From Micromonospora nigra (GTDB lineage Bacteria > Actinomycetota > Actinomycetes > Mycobacteriales > Micromonosporaceae): 64,000 nucleotides of DNA. Numbering within the stretch: the first letter of the stretch is position 1; every line of letters starts with the position of its first letter. A program made the position numbers and the translations under genes. The stretch is from assembly GCF_900091585.1 (NCBI RefSeq), contig NZ_FMHT01000003.1:6146651-6210650 (forward strand), read 5' to 3'. Shown in pieces: positions 1 through 8,216 of the stretch. Under the pieces are notes generated by a model that saw only the letters and a program-made list of their open reading frames with translations, did not search any database and was not told the origin of the DNA.

Positions 1-191
1 TCCCAGCTGTACTTCCGGTAACCCGACGCCGTCCGCTGCGGCTCCACCAGGCCCTCGGCCTCCAGGAACCGCAGCTTCGAAATCGTGACGTCAGGGAAAT
101 CCACCCGCAGCTGGCCCAGCACCTCACCGATGCTCATCAGCGGATGCGCACGACCAGCCCCGGACGGCGTCGACGCCGCAGGATCATTCAC
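1..191 (-). CDS. ftsR: MerR-family regulator FtsR, N-terminal part (gene runs off the left edge)
   Basis: Only about 63 residues are present. After a short Ala/Pro/Ser-rich leader comes a MerR winged-helix start: [10 protein letters not shown], then [16 protein letters not shown] and a SGYRKY segment, which is the DNA-recognition part of the family. The GTG start at 191 overlaps the garA stop (GTGA, 188-191), so the two are translationally coupled. Position directly after gcvH and garA matches Rv1828 of M. tuberculosis and FtsR of Corynebacterium, a regulator linked to ftsZ expression. The family and context are clear; the effector domain lies outside the window. Confidence 0.85.
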   Translation of the reverse strand, partial: MNDPAASTPSGAGRAHPLMSIGEVLGQLRVDFPDVTISKLRFLEAEGLVEPQRTASGYRKYSW

Positions 192-637
192 CCCCGGCCG
201 GCCTCCTCCGGACGCGGACCGGCAATGAACACCACCCGAAACTTGCCGATCTGCACCTCGTCACCGTTGCTCAACGTCGCCGCCTCGACCCGCTCCCGGT
301 TCACGTACGTGCCGTTCAGGCTGCCCACATCCCGCACCGTGAACGTCCCACCATCCCGGTGGAACTCCGCATGCCGCCGCGACACCGTCACATCATCGAG
401 GAAGATGTCGCTGTCCGGGTGCCGACCACTCGTCGTCACATCATGATCCAGAAGGAACCGGGCACCCGCGTTCGGACCCCGGCGAACCACCAGCAGCGCC
501 ATCCCCGGAGGCAACGAGCCGGACATCCGGCTCGGCACCACATCGGTGTCCGGCCCCTCCAGCACTTCGTCCAGCGAACCGAGATTGAGCGTCGAAGTGA
601 CGTCGAGCGGGGGGAACTCGTCGCCTGGGCGCGTCAT
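188..637 (-). CDS. garA: FHA-domain protein GarA
   Basis: A 149-residue cytoplasmic phosphothreonine-binding protein. The ATG at 637 is chosen over upstream in-frame codons because a GAGGTGG ribosome site lies just before it. The N-terminal tail holds a DVTSTLNLG segment at about residues 12-20, corresponding to the ETTS phosphorylation motif of mycobacterial GarA that Pkn kinases modify. The FHA core follows, with [17 protein letters not shown] and [11 protein letters not shown]. In the known system unphosphorylated GarA inhibits 2-oxoglutarate dehydrogenase and glutamate dehydrogenase and activates glutamate synthase; phosphorylation locks the tail onto its own FHA domain. The gene lies between gcvH and ftsR, as in mycobacteria. 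Which Thr (14 or 16) is modified is inference. Confidence 0.93.
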   Translation of the reverse strand: MTRPGDEFPPLDVTSTLNLGSLDEVLEGPDTDVVPSRMSGSLPPGMALLVVRRGPNAGARFLLDHDVTTSGRHPDSDIFLDDVTVSRRHAEFHRDGGTFTVRDVGSLNGTYVNRERVEAATLSNGDEVQIGKFRVVFIAGPRPEEAGRG

Positions 638-690
638 GCGGACCACCTCACGGATCTGTTTCGGTCGGCGTCGGGGTAATGGCGGGTCTG

Positions 691-718
691 GCCGCCGGGC
701 GGTCACTCACCCGGCGGC
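691..718 (-). terminator. Hairpin between gcvH and garA
   Basis: Perfect 9-bp inverted repeat (GCCGCCGGG / CCCGGCGGC) with a 10-base loop, lying in the 215-base gap after gcvH. It may end or attenuate the gcvH operon before garA. There is no U tract, which is usual in such GC-rich genomes. Confidence 0.4.
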
Positions 719-852
719 TGGCTCCCCGTGCCCGGAAAGGCGATCCCGCGACGCACAACTATGGGTTCTCGGTCGACTGGGCGAGCCTAGCCAGCGCCGA
801 AAAGCAGGGCAACCGGACGCGCGGAGAACCCGCCACGCCGGAAAGGGCACGC

Positions 853-1233
853 TCAGCTCTCGGTGAGCTCGCGATACGCACCCGCGGACAGCAGCCCGTC
901 GACCGCCGCCGGATCGTCCGGAGTGATCTCCACCAACCAACCCGCACCATACGGATCAGTGTTGATCAACTCAGGGGTGTCACCCAACGCCTCATTGCGC
1001 GCCGACACCGTGCCGCCCAGCGGGGCGTAGATCTCCGACACACTCTTCGTCGACTCGATCTCACCCAACGACTCACCGGCCGCCACCGCCGCACCGGCCT
1101 CCGGCAACTGGACATAGACGATGTCACCCAGAGCATCCTGCGCGAAATGGGTGATACCCACCCGCACGGCACCACCACTCCCGGCCGCCACCCACTCGTG
1201 CTCGGCGGTGTAACGCAGATCCTCAGGAATCAC
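853..1233 (-). CDS. gcvH: Glycine cleavage system H protein
   Basis: A 126-residue lipoyl carrier protein that shuttles the aminomethyl group between the P, T and L proteins of glycine decarboxylase in the cytoplasm. The lipoylation site is visible as ESTKSVSE with Lys63, preceded by the conserved VGIT.FAQDALGDIVYVQLP stretch and followed by the C-terminal DPYGAGWL motif. The length is normal for the family. No gcvP or gcvT is nearby; as in other actinobacteria, gcvH sits alone in the DUF881/garA operon. Confidence 0.97.
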   Translation of the reverse strand: MIPEDLRYTAEHEWVAAGSGGAVRVGITHFAQDALGDIVYVQLPEAGAAVAAGESLGEIESTKSVSEIYAPLGGTVSARNEALGDTPELINTDPYGAGWLVEITPDDPAAVDGLLSAGAYRELTES

Positions 1234-1290
1234 CAGACGCGTCCTTCATCCATCGAGGCACCAGCGTCAAACCGGCGCCGGCCGCGCCGG

Positions 1291-2244
1291 TCAGGAGACC
1301 GGACGGGCGTGTTCCAGCGAGATCGGCGCGTGCAGCGCCGAAACCTCGGCAACCTCACGATCCTCAACGATCACGTTACCGCCGTCGCCCGCCACCGACG
1401 CCACCACCCCACCAGGAATGTTGAGCGCCGTACGCATCGTCGCCGGATCACCGATCACCGTGATCGTGAACGGACCCGTCAACCGGCGCCCGTCCACCAC
1501 CAGCGCCCCGTTGTCCCCGTTCAGGAAGTACGTCGACGCCACGACCCGCACCGCGACCCCACCGCCACCGGAGATCTGCATCGCCTCCGCGCCCGCACCC
1601 CGCAACTCCTGCACCGCGTCCAGCACCCGACTCGCCGAGATCGGTTCGCCCCCACCGGCCACGAACCGCACCGACAACCCCGGACCACGCGCCGGCAACG
1701 TCCCCGCCAGGATCCCCAACTCGTCCGCCCGCCGCGACGCCTCCTCCAACGCCACCCGGCGACCCTGCTCACCCGACCGCAACTGCCGCTGGCTCTCCTC
1801 CAACGCGGCGATGTCCTGCCGCAACCGGACCTCCCGCGCATCCAGGTCATACAAGATCCGCACCAGGTCCTCCTGACGCGTCGCCGCCACCGTCGGATCC
1901 GTCGACGTCGTGCGCAACTGCACCACCAGCGTGAACCCCAGCAACGCCAACAACGCCGCGATCATCAACGCCGCCGTGCTCACCCGACGCCCGGACCCCG
2001 CACCCACCGCCGGCGCGGCCACCTCCTCCACCGCCCGCGACAGATCCACCGTCGCCGCGTCGTCGTCCGCCTTCGCGTTCCGCTCCGGCTCCGCACGCGG
2101 CGAACCACCCGGCACCAACGGACTCACCTCGTCCGGATCCGGCGCGTCCGGACGAGGATCCGGCTCACCGGCCGGCCCCTGCGGACGCGTCGGCCCCGCC
2201 GGCTGAGGCCAACCCGTACCTGTCTCGGTGTGCTCGTCACTCAC
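1291..2244 (-). CDS. DUF881 membrane-anchored protein (second of two)
   Basis: A 317-residue protein starting at GTG 2244. The first 85 or so residues are acidic and Pro-rich and presumably cytoplasmic. A single membrane segment (ALMIAALLALLGFTLVV) follows, then a coiled-coil-like stretch rich in Arg/Glu/Gln, and finally the DUF881 domain with its ISGGGGVAVRVV and LNIPGGVVASV segments outside the membrane. Function is unknown. Together with the small basic protein and the other DUF881 copy it forms a three-gene set that is always next to gcvH/garA in actinobacteria (compare Rv1823-Rv1825), suggesting a membrane complex in the cell envelope. It starts nine bases after the small basic protein gene ends. 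Confidence 0.88.
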   Translation of the reverse strand: MSDEHTETGTGWPQPAGPTRPQGPAGEPDPRPDAPDPDEVSPLVPGGSPRAEPERNAKADDDAATVDLSRAVEEVAAPAVGAGSGRRVSTAALMIAALLALLGFTLVVQLRTTSTDPTVAATRQEDLVRILYDLDAREVRLRQDIAALEESQRQLRSGEQGRRVALEEASRRADELGILAGTLPARGPGLSVRFVAGGGEPISASRVLDAVQELRGAGAEAMQISGGGGVAVRVVASTYFLNGDNGALVVDGRRLTGPFTITVIGDPATMRTALNIPGGVVASVAGDGGNVIVEDREVAEVSALHAPISLEHARPVS

Positions 2245-2253
2245 GACACAAAC

Positions 2254-2586
2254 CTACGCCCGGAACAGGTGTCGACGAATCGCCGCCACATTCCCGAAGA
2301 TCCGCACCCCGAGCACGACCACCACACCGGTCGACAACTGCCCGCCCACGCCCAACTGGTCGCCCAGATACACGATCAACCCGGCCACCAGCACGTTCGA
2401 TATGAACGACACCACGAACTGCTTGTCATCGAAGATCCGGTCCAGCTTCGCCCGCACCCCACCGAACACCGCGTCCAACGCCGCCACCACCGCGATCGGC
2501 AGGTACGGCTGCAACGCCGCCGGCACCGTCGGATCGAACCACAGCCCGAGGACCACACCGGCCAACAGGGCCAGCACCGCGATCAT
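2254..2586 (-). CDS. Small basic protein (DUF1290)
   Basis: A 110-residue membrane protein with three or four hydrophobic segments (IAVLALLAGVVLGLWF, YLPIAVVAALDAVFGGVRA, FVVSFISNVLVAGLIVYLG). The GGVRAKLDR stretch and length are typical of DUF1290, the Sbp family found in Gram-positives near division and cell-wall genes. The ATG overlaps the upstream DUF881 stop (ATGA, 2583-2586) and has a strong GGAGGTGG site. No biochemical role is established. Confidence 0.88.
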   Translation of the reverse strand: MIAVLALLAGVVLGLWFDPTVPAALQPYLPIAVVAALDAVFGGVRAKLDRIFDDKQFVVSFISNVLVAGLIVYLGDQLGVGGQLSTGVVVVLGVRIFGNVAAIRRHLFRA

Positions 2587-3521
2587 CGACCACCTCCGGA
2601 GGGACTGGCAGACGCCCCCGGACCGGACGGCCGGGGACTGACGGAACGATCGCCGCCCGACGGTGACGAACTCGGACTCACCGAGGGCTCCGCGTAGCGT
2701 AGCCGCGGCTCCGGAGCCGCCGGCAGGGTGAGGTCGTCGACCTCCCGTACCCCGAACGACAAGCCCGTCTCCTGCGCCACCTTCCGCATCGTCAACGCAC
2801 TACGACTGCGCCCGTACCGCTGGGCCATCGACCCCGGCCCGATCGCCGACACCTCGTACGGCCCGGTCACCGGACGGAAGTCCACCAGGATGGCCTGCCC
2901 CGCCGACCGGATCGTCGACGTGGCCGTCAGGCGCTGCCCGTTGATCGCGATCGCCTCGGCCCCCGCGGCCCACAGGTCGTTCGCCACCCCCTGCAGGTCG
3001 CTGTAGATCACCCGCGACGGGCCCACTCCCGCGCCCGTCACCACGTCAGGATTGCCCGGCGCGTCCGCCAACCGCACCAGCACCCCGTCCCCCCGCACGC
3101 GACCCAACCCGGTGGCGGCCTCCAACTCCCGCAGCCGCGCCGCCTGCGACCCCGTCAACGCCGCCTCCCGCTGCCGGCTGACCTCCGTACGCAGCTGGTC
3201 GGCGCGCTCCGACAACGCGTCCGTCTCCCCCTGCCGCTGCTTGATCTGCGCCACCAGGCCCGAGCGTGCCTGCGCCCGCCCCGGCTCGTCGGCCATCGCC
3301 TGCCGGTACGCCACCGCGAACAGGAAACCCAGCACCACGATCACCACGAGGCTCACCGTGCGCACCGACCAGCCCCGCCACCCGGCGGGACGGTCGTCGT
3401 CGCGCCGCGCTGCCGTCGCCTCCGCGTAGCCGGGCTCCAACGGGTTGCGGAACAGCTCGGTGAGGAAGTCCGGGGCGTACACCCGGTCCGTGCGCCGGCC
3501 GGGTCGCGGGTCTCCGCTCAT
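2583..3521 (-). CDS. DUF881 membrane-anchored protein (first of two)
   Basis: A 312-residue protein. The start at ATG 3521 is preferred because it overlaps the TGA of the phosphatidyltransferase gene (ATGA); the longer reading frame would extend into that gene. One membrane segment (VSLVVIVVLGFLFAVAY) near residues 57-73 is followed by a predicted coiled coil (KQRQGETDALSERADQL...) and the DUF881 core (VIYSDLQGVANDLWAAGAEA, INGQRLT). The C-terminus is Ser/Pro/Gly-rich. It is paralogous to the protein at 1291-2244 and separated from it by the small basic protein gene. Function unknown. Confidence 0.88.
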   Translation of the reverse strand: MSGDPRPGRRTDRVYAPDFLTELFRNPLEPGYAEATAARRDDDRPAGWRGWSVRTVSLVVIVVLGFLFAVAYRQAMADEPGRAQARSGLVAQIKQRQGETDALSERADQLRTEVSRQREAALTGSQAARLRELEAATGLGRVRGDGVLVRLADAPGNPDVVTGAGVGPSRVIYSDLQGVANDLWAAGAEAIAINGQRLTATSTIRSAGQAILVDFRPVTGPYEVSAIGPGSMAQRYGRSRSALTMRKVAQETGLSFGVREVDDLTLPAAPEPRLRYAEPSVSPSSSPSGGDRSVSPRPSGPGASASPSGGGR

Positions 3522-4144
3522 GCCGCCCCTCCCCCGTCCCGGACCGCGCGGACCAGGCGGACGGTCTGCACGACGTACATCACGCCGGCCACCCAGTAGA
3601 GCACCAGACCCCACCACGCCAGACCCCAGCCCACCGCCGCGGCCACCGTCGCCACGTCGGGGACCACGGCCGCCACGAGCAGGACGGGGAACGCCCCCAG
3701 CAGCAGAAAGGTGGCGGTCTTACCGACGTAGTGCACCGGCGGTGGGCCGTAGCCGTGGCGGCGCAGCACCGCCAGCGAGCCGAGCAGCAGCATCTCCCGG
3801 AACAGCAACGCCGCCGTGAACTGCCACGGAACCACCTCACGGATGGTGAAGGCCACGAGGGTGGCGAGGATGTAGAGCCGGTCGGCCAGCGGGTCCAGCA
3901 GTTCACCGAGGCGGCTGACCTGCCGCATCCGGCGGGCGACCCAGCCGTCCACCCAGTCGGTGGTGCCACCGACGGCCAGCACGACGACCGCCGCCACGTC
4001 GGCGTGCGCGACCAGCAACAGCCACAGGAACAGGGGCACGCCGAGCAGTCGCCCGAAGCTGATCAGGTTCGGCAGGGTGAACACCTGGTCGCTGATGCCG
4101 GCGGTGCCTGCCGGATCTGTTGCCCGAGCCGGCCGACGCGACAC
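3518..4144 (-). CDS. CDP-alcohol phosphatidyltransferase (PgsA-like)
   Basis: A 208-residue integral membrane enzyme that transfers a phosphatidyl group from CDP-diacylglycerol to an alcohol. The family signature D-G-x2-A-R-x8-G-x3-D-x3-D is complete: D66, G67, A70, R71, G80, D84, D88 within DWVDGWVARRMRQVSRLGEL. Five or so hydrophobic segments follow. It is the first gene of the gcvH/garA operon and corresponds in position to PgsA2 (Rv1822); the natural acceptor alcohol (glycerol phosphate or another) cannot be read from sequence. Confidence 0.9.
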   Translation of the reverse strand: MSRRPARATDPAGTAGISDQVFTLPNLISFGRLLGVPLFLWLLLVAHADVAAVVVLAVGGTTDWVDGWVARRMRQVSRLGELLDPLADRLYILATLVAFTIREVVPWQFTAALLFREMLLLGSLAVLRRHGYGPPPVHYVGKTATFLLLGAFPVLLVAAVVPDVATVAAAVGWGLAWWGLVLYWVAGVMYVVQTVRLVRAVRDGGGAA

Positions 4145-4431
4145 CGAACCTCCTCCGCGACGCGCTTCCGCCGCGCCCGGTCAGGTACGGACGCGCGGAG
4201 GGTCGTACGCGCTGTCGGCCGGCTCGACGCCGGCGCCCGCTGCGATCCCGGACCGGGACCTCCCCCTCGGCTCGCCGACCCCGTCGGTGATCACGTGGTG
4301 GCGAGCTGCGCTGCCACTATATCGGGCCGATCCGAGCGGCCTGGTCCTGAGCTTTTCCCGCTGGTGGTGTGTTTGCCTGTCGTGTGGTGAGTGTCACCAC
4401 CGCTAGGGCGTCCTAGGATGGAACTGTCCGG
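4145..4431. other. Intergenic region upstream of the pgsA-like operon
   Basis: A 287-base non-coding stretch between the 3' end of marR and the pgsA-like gene, both on the minus strand. It must hold the promoter of the gcvH/garA operon. The only striking element is the 28-base sequence at 4393-4420, which recurs at 29616-29643. I see no small gene. Confidence 0.6.
4393..4420. repeat. 28-base conserved non-coding element, copy 1
   Basis: GTCACCACC, two variable bases, then TAGGGCGTCCTAGGATG, containing the palindrome CCTAGG. It matches the copy at 29616-29643 at 26 of 28 positions, with no similarity in the flanks. Both copies lie between two minus-strand genes, upstream of a minus-strand gene start (pgsA-like here, 249 bases away). 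It resembles a promoter or protein-binding site more than a mobile repeat; TAGGAT also fits an actinobacterial -10 hexamer reading rightwards. Confidence 0.6.
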
Positions 4432-4890
4432 TCAGGCCGGCCAGCCGGGGGTGTCCCTGGCTTGGTCACCGGACGCGGCCTGGGCGAACGCCGCGAGCGC
4501 CGTCAACAGCTCGCGCTGCGCGTGGGGCGGCATCCGGTCCAGCACCGACTGCACCGCCCGGTGCCGACGGGCCGTCAGCTCCCCCAGCAGCTCCTGCGCG
4601 GCGCTCGTGGGCACCAGCCGCACCTCACGGCGGTCCCGCGGATCGACCACCCGCCGCAGCAGGCCGATGGCCTCCAGCCGGTCACACAGCCGGCTCGCCG
4701 AGGAGGGCACCACGTCCAGCAGCTCGGCCAGCCCGTTGACGTTGAGCTGAGGCCGGCTACTGACCAGGGACAGCACCCGAAGCTGCGTCGGTGACACGGT
4801 CAGCTGGTGACGGGAGGCCGCCGACTCGAGCACGCCGACCAGCGCCGCTGCCGCGTCGTCGATCGCCGCGGCGAGATCCGGTGCTTCCAC
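4432..4890 (-). CDS. MarR-family transcriptional regulator
   Basis: A 152-residue winged-helix protein. The GTG at 4890 has an AGGGGA site six bases upstream; the longer frame overlaps the phosphatase gene. The HTH and wing are clear: LNVNGLAELLDVVPSSASRL followed by DRLEAIGLLRR and the DPRDRREVRL wing. The helices that flank it form the dimer interface in this family. It lies 55 bases after the PP2C phosphatase gene on the same strand, and a perfect palindrome overlaps the promoter of that gene, so autoregulation of the pair by this protein is the simplest reading. The ligand is unknown. Confidence 0.9.
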   Translation of the reverse strand: MEAPDLAAAIDDAAAALVGVLESAASRHQLTVSPTQLRVLSLVSSRPQLNVNGLAELLDVVPSSASRLCDRLEAIGLLRRVVDPRDRREVRLVPTSAAQELLGELTARRHRAVQSVLDRMPPHAQRELLTALAAFAQAASGDQARDTPGWPA

Positions 4891-4945
4891 GCGGCGTCCC
4901 CTGCCATCGTTGCGCTGGTGTCCGGTCCCGGCCACCGCCCCCGGC

Positions 4946-6115
4946 TCACCTGTCGCCGAAACCACGCCAGTCCAGGCAGACGACGACCGCGTCGTCGTGC
5001 AGGTCACCCGTCGCGTGGAAGGCGCGCAGTTCGCGCAACACCGTACCAACCGCCTCCGTCGGCGGTTGCAGACGCGTTGCCCTCATCGCACGGGTCATCG
5101 CCCGGTCGCCGTACGGCTCGGCCCCACTCGGATCAGCCGCCCAGACCCCGTCCGACACGACGAACAGCCGGTCCCCCGGCTCCAGCGTGAACTCCTGCAC
5201 CTCGTACCGGGTCTCGGCGAACATGCCCAGCGGCAACTGCTGGTCCAACGGGATCCGCCGCACCGCCGCACCGCGCAGCCGCCACACGTGCGGCGAACCG
5301 GCGTCCACCGCCCGCACCCGGCCCGTCGCGCAGTCGACCTCCAGCAGCAGGGTCGCCACGTGCCGACGCCCCCGGTGCTGGTAGTAGACCGTGTCGGAGG
5401 CAAGTTCCGCCTGCTCCACGAGGCCGCCACCGGAGCGCCGGGCGTTACGCATCGCGTTGACCACCAGCGCCGTCAACATCGCCGCGGACAGGCCGATGCC
5501 GTCGCCGTTGAGGGCCGTGACGGTGAGCCGGTCGTCGTCGAGGGACCAGTCGAAGTGGTCGCCGCCGACCGTGTAGGCCGGCTCCAGCTGACCACCCAGG
5601 CGGAACGCGGCATGGTCCACGCTGCGCCCCGGCAGCAGCTCCCACTGCATCTCGGCGGCCATGCTGAGCCGCTCACGCCGACGGGCCCGCCGGTAGCGGT
5701 CGGTCTCCCGGTCCGCCGCGCGCAGTGCCACCGCGAGATCACCGGCAACGTCCACGGCCCACTCCGTCACCGAGTCGCCCGGCGGCGCGGGCAGGTCGAC
5801 GGTGAACACACCGAGCCGCTCGCCGCGCACCGACAGCGGCAGGTGCAGTCGACAGACCCCGTCGACGCCGGTGTCCAGGATGGGCTCCTGGCTGCTGAAA
5901 CACCGCTGTGCCGCACCCCGCTGCGCCAGTGGCGCCCCGTCGGGGCGGTCCGCGTCGAGCACCGGCCACAGCCCCGTGCTCCGGTAGTCGGCCAGCAGCA
6001 CCTCGGTGCGCGACGCGCCGACGGCGGCGCGGACGACCCGATCGGCCACCTCCACCACCCGGTCGGGCGGGGCCGCCCGCAGGGCACGGGAGACCGCCGG
6101 GGGCACCTGCGACAT
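4946..6115 (-). CDS. SpoIIE-family (PP2C) serine/threonine phosphatase with N-terminal sensor region
   Basis: A 389-residue cytoplasmic protein starting at ATG 6115 behind a CGGAGG site. The first 170 residues look like a degenerate GAF-type sensor; then comes a short helical linker (RRARRRERLSMAAEMQWELLP), the standard entry into SpoIIE-type PP2C domains. Metal-binding Asp residues are visible in VGGDHFDW, LNGDGIG, VVSDGVW and LHDDAVVV. Such phosphatases usually dephosphorylate anti-sigma factor antagonists. No such antagonist is adjacent (the nearest STAS protein is at 21.7 kb), so the target is unknown. It is co-transcribed with the MarR gene downstream. Confidence 0.9.
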   Translation of the reverse strand: MSQVPPAVSRALRAAPPDRVVEVADRVVRAAVGASRTEVLLADYRSTGLWPVLDADRPDGAPLAQRGAAQRCFSSQEPILDTGVDGVCRLHLPLSVRGERLGVFTVDLPAPPGDSVTEWAVDVAGDLAVALRAADRETDRYRRARRRERLSMAAEMQWELLPGRSVDHAAFRLGGQLEPAYTVGGDHFDWSLDDDRLTVTALNGDGIGLSAAMLTALVVNAMRNARRSGGGLVEQAELASDTVYYQHRGRRHVATLLLEVDCATGRVRAVDAGSPHVWRLRGAAVRRIPLDQQLPLGMFAETRYEVQEFTLEPGDRLFVVSDGVWAADPSGAEPYGDRAMTRAMRATRLQPPTEAVGTVLRELRAFHATGDLHDDAVVVCLDWRGFGDR

Positions 6116-6130
6116 GACAGCCTCCGAACA

Positions 6131-6146
6131 TTTGCCGTAAGGCAAA
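6131..6146. promoter_or_regulatory. Palindromic operator for the phosphatase-marR pair
   Basis: Perfect inverted repeat TTTGCC-GTAA-GGCAAA located 15 bases before the phosphatase start. On the minus strand a TATGAT -10 hexamer lies at 6148-6153, so the palindrome overlaps the expected transcription start. A 16-base palindrome at this place fits a MarR dimer site. Confidence 0.7.
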
Positions 6147-6174
6147 CATCATACGGAGGCGGGTGACACCCCGA

Positions 6175-6921
6175 TCACCCGGTCGACCGCACGGCGATCC
6201 CGCCGTGGAACGCGTCCGGCACCGCCGGCACCGGGCCCTCCGGACGCCACCGGGTCACCGGCACGATGCCGTCCCGCGTCGGTGTCCACCGCCCCAGCAG
6301 CGGACGAAACGACGACGGCGACCGCATCCGGAACTGCGGCCCCATCATCGCCAGGGCCTGCGGATACCCCGCCAGCTCCTCCGTGTCGAAGTCGATCGCC
6401 AGGTAGCTGCCCGGCGCGACCGCCTCGTACAGTTCGTCGAGGGTACGGGTGAGCGTCGCGTCGTCGAGGAACGCGGCCAGGCCCAGGAACACCACCCCCA
6501 CCGGCCGTCGGCCCCAACCCGACAGGAACCGGTGCAGCTGCGCCCGGTCGATCGTGCCGAAGTCGGTGGCATCGCCGAAACCGTAGCCGGCCCGGTCACT
6601 GCCGGCGAGGATCCGCTGCCCGAGGCGGATCGTCACCGGGTCGACGTCGGTGTAGAGCACCGTCGCCTCCGGCGCGGCCTCGTGCACGTTGCCCATCGTG
6701 GGCACGCCCCCACCGAAGACCAGGAAACCGTCCACCCCCGTCGCCGCGATGGCCCCCACGGCCCGGCCGAGGAAGGCGCGCAGCTCCCGGAACACCGGCG
6801 CGCACGGGCCGTACGCCTGCTCGAACGCCCGCGCCGCCGCGACGTCGACCGGGAAGTGGTGCCTCCCGCCGAGCCAGTGGTCGATCATCCGCGCGGTACT
6901 GGGCTGGTCCGGCTCCTGCAT
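6175..6921 (-). CDS. SAM-dependent methyltransferase (DUF574 / Methyltransf_19 type)
   Basis: A 248-residue protein with an ATG at 6921 behind GGGGAGAGG. The N-terminus PSTARMIDHWLGGRHHFPVD is the hallmark of the large actinobacterial DUF574 family (the S/A-R-x-Y-D-x-LLGG region). Further on, LVFGGGVPTMGNVHE replaces the usual D-x-G-x-G-x-PT motif, and YTDVDPVT binds the SAM ribose region. The substrate is not known for the family. It is divergent from the stress protein at 7039. Confidence 0.88.
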   Translation of the reverse strand: MQEPDQPSTARMIDHWLGGRHHFPVDVAAARAFEQAYGPCAPVFRELRAFLGRAVGAIAATGVDGFLVFGGGVPTMGNVHEAAPEATVLYTDVDPVTIRLGQRILAGSDRAGYGFGDATDFGTIDRAQLHRFLSGWGRRPVGVVFLGLAAFLDDATLTRTLDELYEAVAPGSYLAIDFDTEELAGYPQALAMMGPQFRMRSPSSFRPLLGRWTPTRDGIVPVTRWRPEGPVPAVPDAFHGGIAVRSTG

Positions 6922-7038
6922 CGACGACGTCCTCTCCCCGAAATCGTCGTCAGCGTACCCAGCACGACGCCTGCCGCGGTATCGCCGCGCGGGCGGGGTC
7001 CCGGCGGCGATACTGGGCACGGCGGCGGGAGGTGATCG

Positions 7039-7959
7039 GTGAACTCGGCGAACGGTGCGGCGGTCGTGGTCGGCGTGGACGGCTCGGAGTCGGCCCTGCG
7101 GGCCGTGCGGCTGGCCGCCACGGAGGCACACCGCCGCCACCGCGCACTGCGGGTGGTGCACGGCTTCATCTGGCCGCTGCTGCACTCACCGATCCATCCG
7201 GCCACCGAGGGGCCACCCGGCGGAGGGCTGCGCCACCAGGCCGAACAACTGGTCCTCACCGCCGTCACCGAAGCCGAGCAGGCGTCCCCCGGCCTGCGCG
7301 TCACCGGCGAGATCATCGACGGCGAGGCCGCCGCCGTGCTGGTGGGCGAGGCGCCCACCGCCGCGATGATCGTCCTCGGTGACCGTGGGCTCGGCGGCTT
7401 CTCCGCGCTGCTGGTCGGCTCCGTCGCCGTCCAGGTCGCCGCGCACGCCGACTGCCCCGTGGTCGTGGCGCGCGGCACCGCCCGCACCGACGGACCCGTC
7501 GTCGTCGGCGTCGACGGCTCCGAGCTGTCCCTCGCCGCAGTCGGGTTCGCCGCCGAGACGGCCGCGCTGCGCGACGCGCCCCTGGTGGCCCTGCACGCCT
7601 ACCGGCACCCCGTGTCCACCGGCCCCGGCGACATCCAGCCCCTGGTGTACGACGAGTCGGAACTGCGCGCCGACGAGGAGCGGGCGCTGGCCGAGACCCT
7701 CGCCGGAATCGGCGAACGGTACCCCCGACTGCCGGTCACCCGGGAGCTGGTGCGCGGGCGGCCCGCGAAGGTCCTCGCCGAGGCGTCCCGCCGCGCCCAA
7801 CTGCTGGTCGTCGGCGGTCAGGGACGCGGTGAGCTGAGCGGGCTGCTACTCGGCTCCGTCAGCCAGTCGGTGCTGCACCACGCCGACTGTCCGGTGGCGG
7901 TGCTGCGCACACCCCCGGTGACCCCCGACGGTGGGGTTGGTCCCGGCGAGGGCGGGTAG
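7039..7959 (+). CDS. Universal stress protein with two tandem UspA domains
   Basis: A 306-residue cytoplasmic protein with GTG start and GGGAGGTG ribosome site. Domain 1 (about 1-145) starts VVVGVDGSESAL and ends with GDRGLGGFSALLVGSVA...HADCPVVVARG; domain 2 (about 150-295) repeats this as VVVGVDGSELSL and GGQGRGELSGLLLGSVS...HADCPVAVLR. The G-x2-G-x9-G-S loop of ATP-binding Usp proteins is present in both. The tandem form resembles mycobacterial Rv2005c/Rv2623-type proteins, linked to dormancy and redox stress. Confidence 0.93.
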   Translation: MNSANGAAVVVGVDGSESALRAVRLAATEAHRRHRALRVVHGFIWPLLHSPIHPATEGPPGGGLRHQAEQLVLTAVTEAEQASPGLRVTGEIIDGEAAAVLVGEAPTAAMIVLGDRGLGGFSALLVGSVAVQVAAHADCPVVVARGTARTDGPVVVGVDGSELSLAAVGFAAETAALRDAPLVALHAYRHPVSTGPGDIQPLVYDESELRADEERALAETLAGIGERYPRLPVTRELVRGRPAKVLAEASRRAQLLVVGGQGRGELSGLLLGSVSQSVLHHADCPVAVLRTPPVTPDGGVGPGEGG

Positions 7960-8003
7960 ACGGGCGCGTACCCGCACGGGCACGACGACCGGAGGAGGCA
8001 GCG

Positions 8004-8216
8004 ATGCCAGGACCACGGCCGGGCAGCAACGCGTACGACAAGCAGCGGGCGCGGATCCGCAACGCGATCGACGAGTCGGGCCGGCGCGTGCCCGACCACA
8101 AGGCCGACGACGTCGCCAACCGGATCCTGCAGGACGACCGGGGGCAGCGGGGCTTCGCCCGGGGCGACCGGGCGTACGGGCCCAAGAGCGGCCGCGAACC
8201 CGGCGACCCGAAGTGA
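8004..8216 (+). CDS. Small conserved hydrophilic protein
   Basis: A 70-residue charged protein with an ATG behind GGAGGAGGCAGCG. It starts PGPRPGSNAYDKQRARIRNA and ends with a Gly/Pro/Asp-rich tail. The helical middle (AIDESGRRVPDHKADDVANRI) resembles small actinobacterial proteins sometimes loosely annotated as plasmid stabilisation, but I do not assign a function. Its stop overlaps the next gene's GTG (GTGA). Confidence 0.7.
   Translation: MPGPRPGSNAYDKQRARIRNAIDESGRRVPDHKADDVANRILQDDRGQRGFARGDRAYGPKSGREPGDPK

Noticed and set aside
679..2697. Open frame of 672 codons on the plus strand
   Set aside because: Arg/His-rich shadow of gcvH, DUF881 and Sbp genes.
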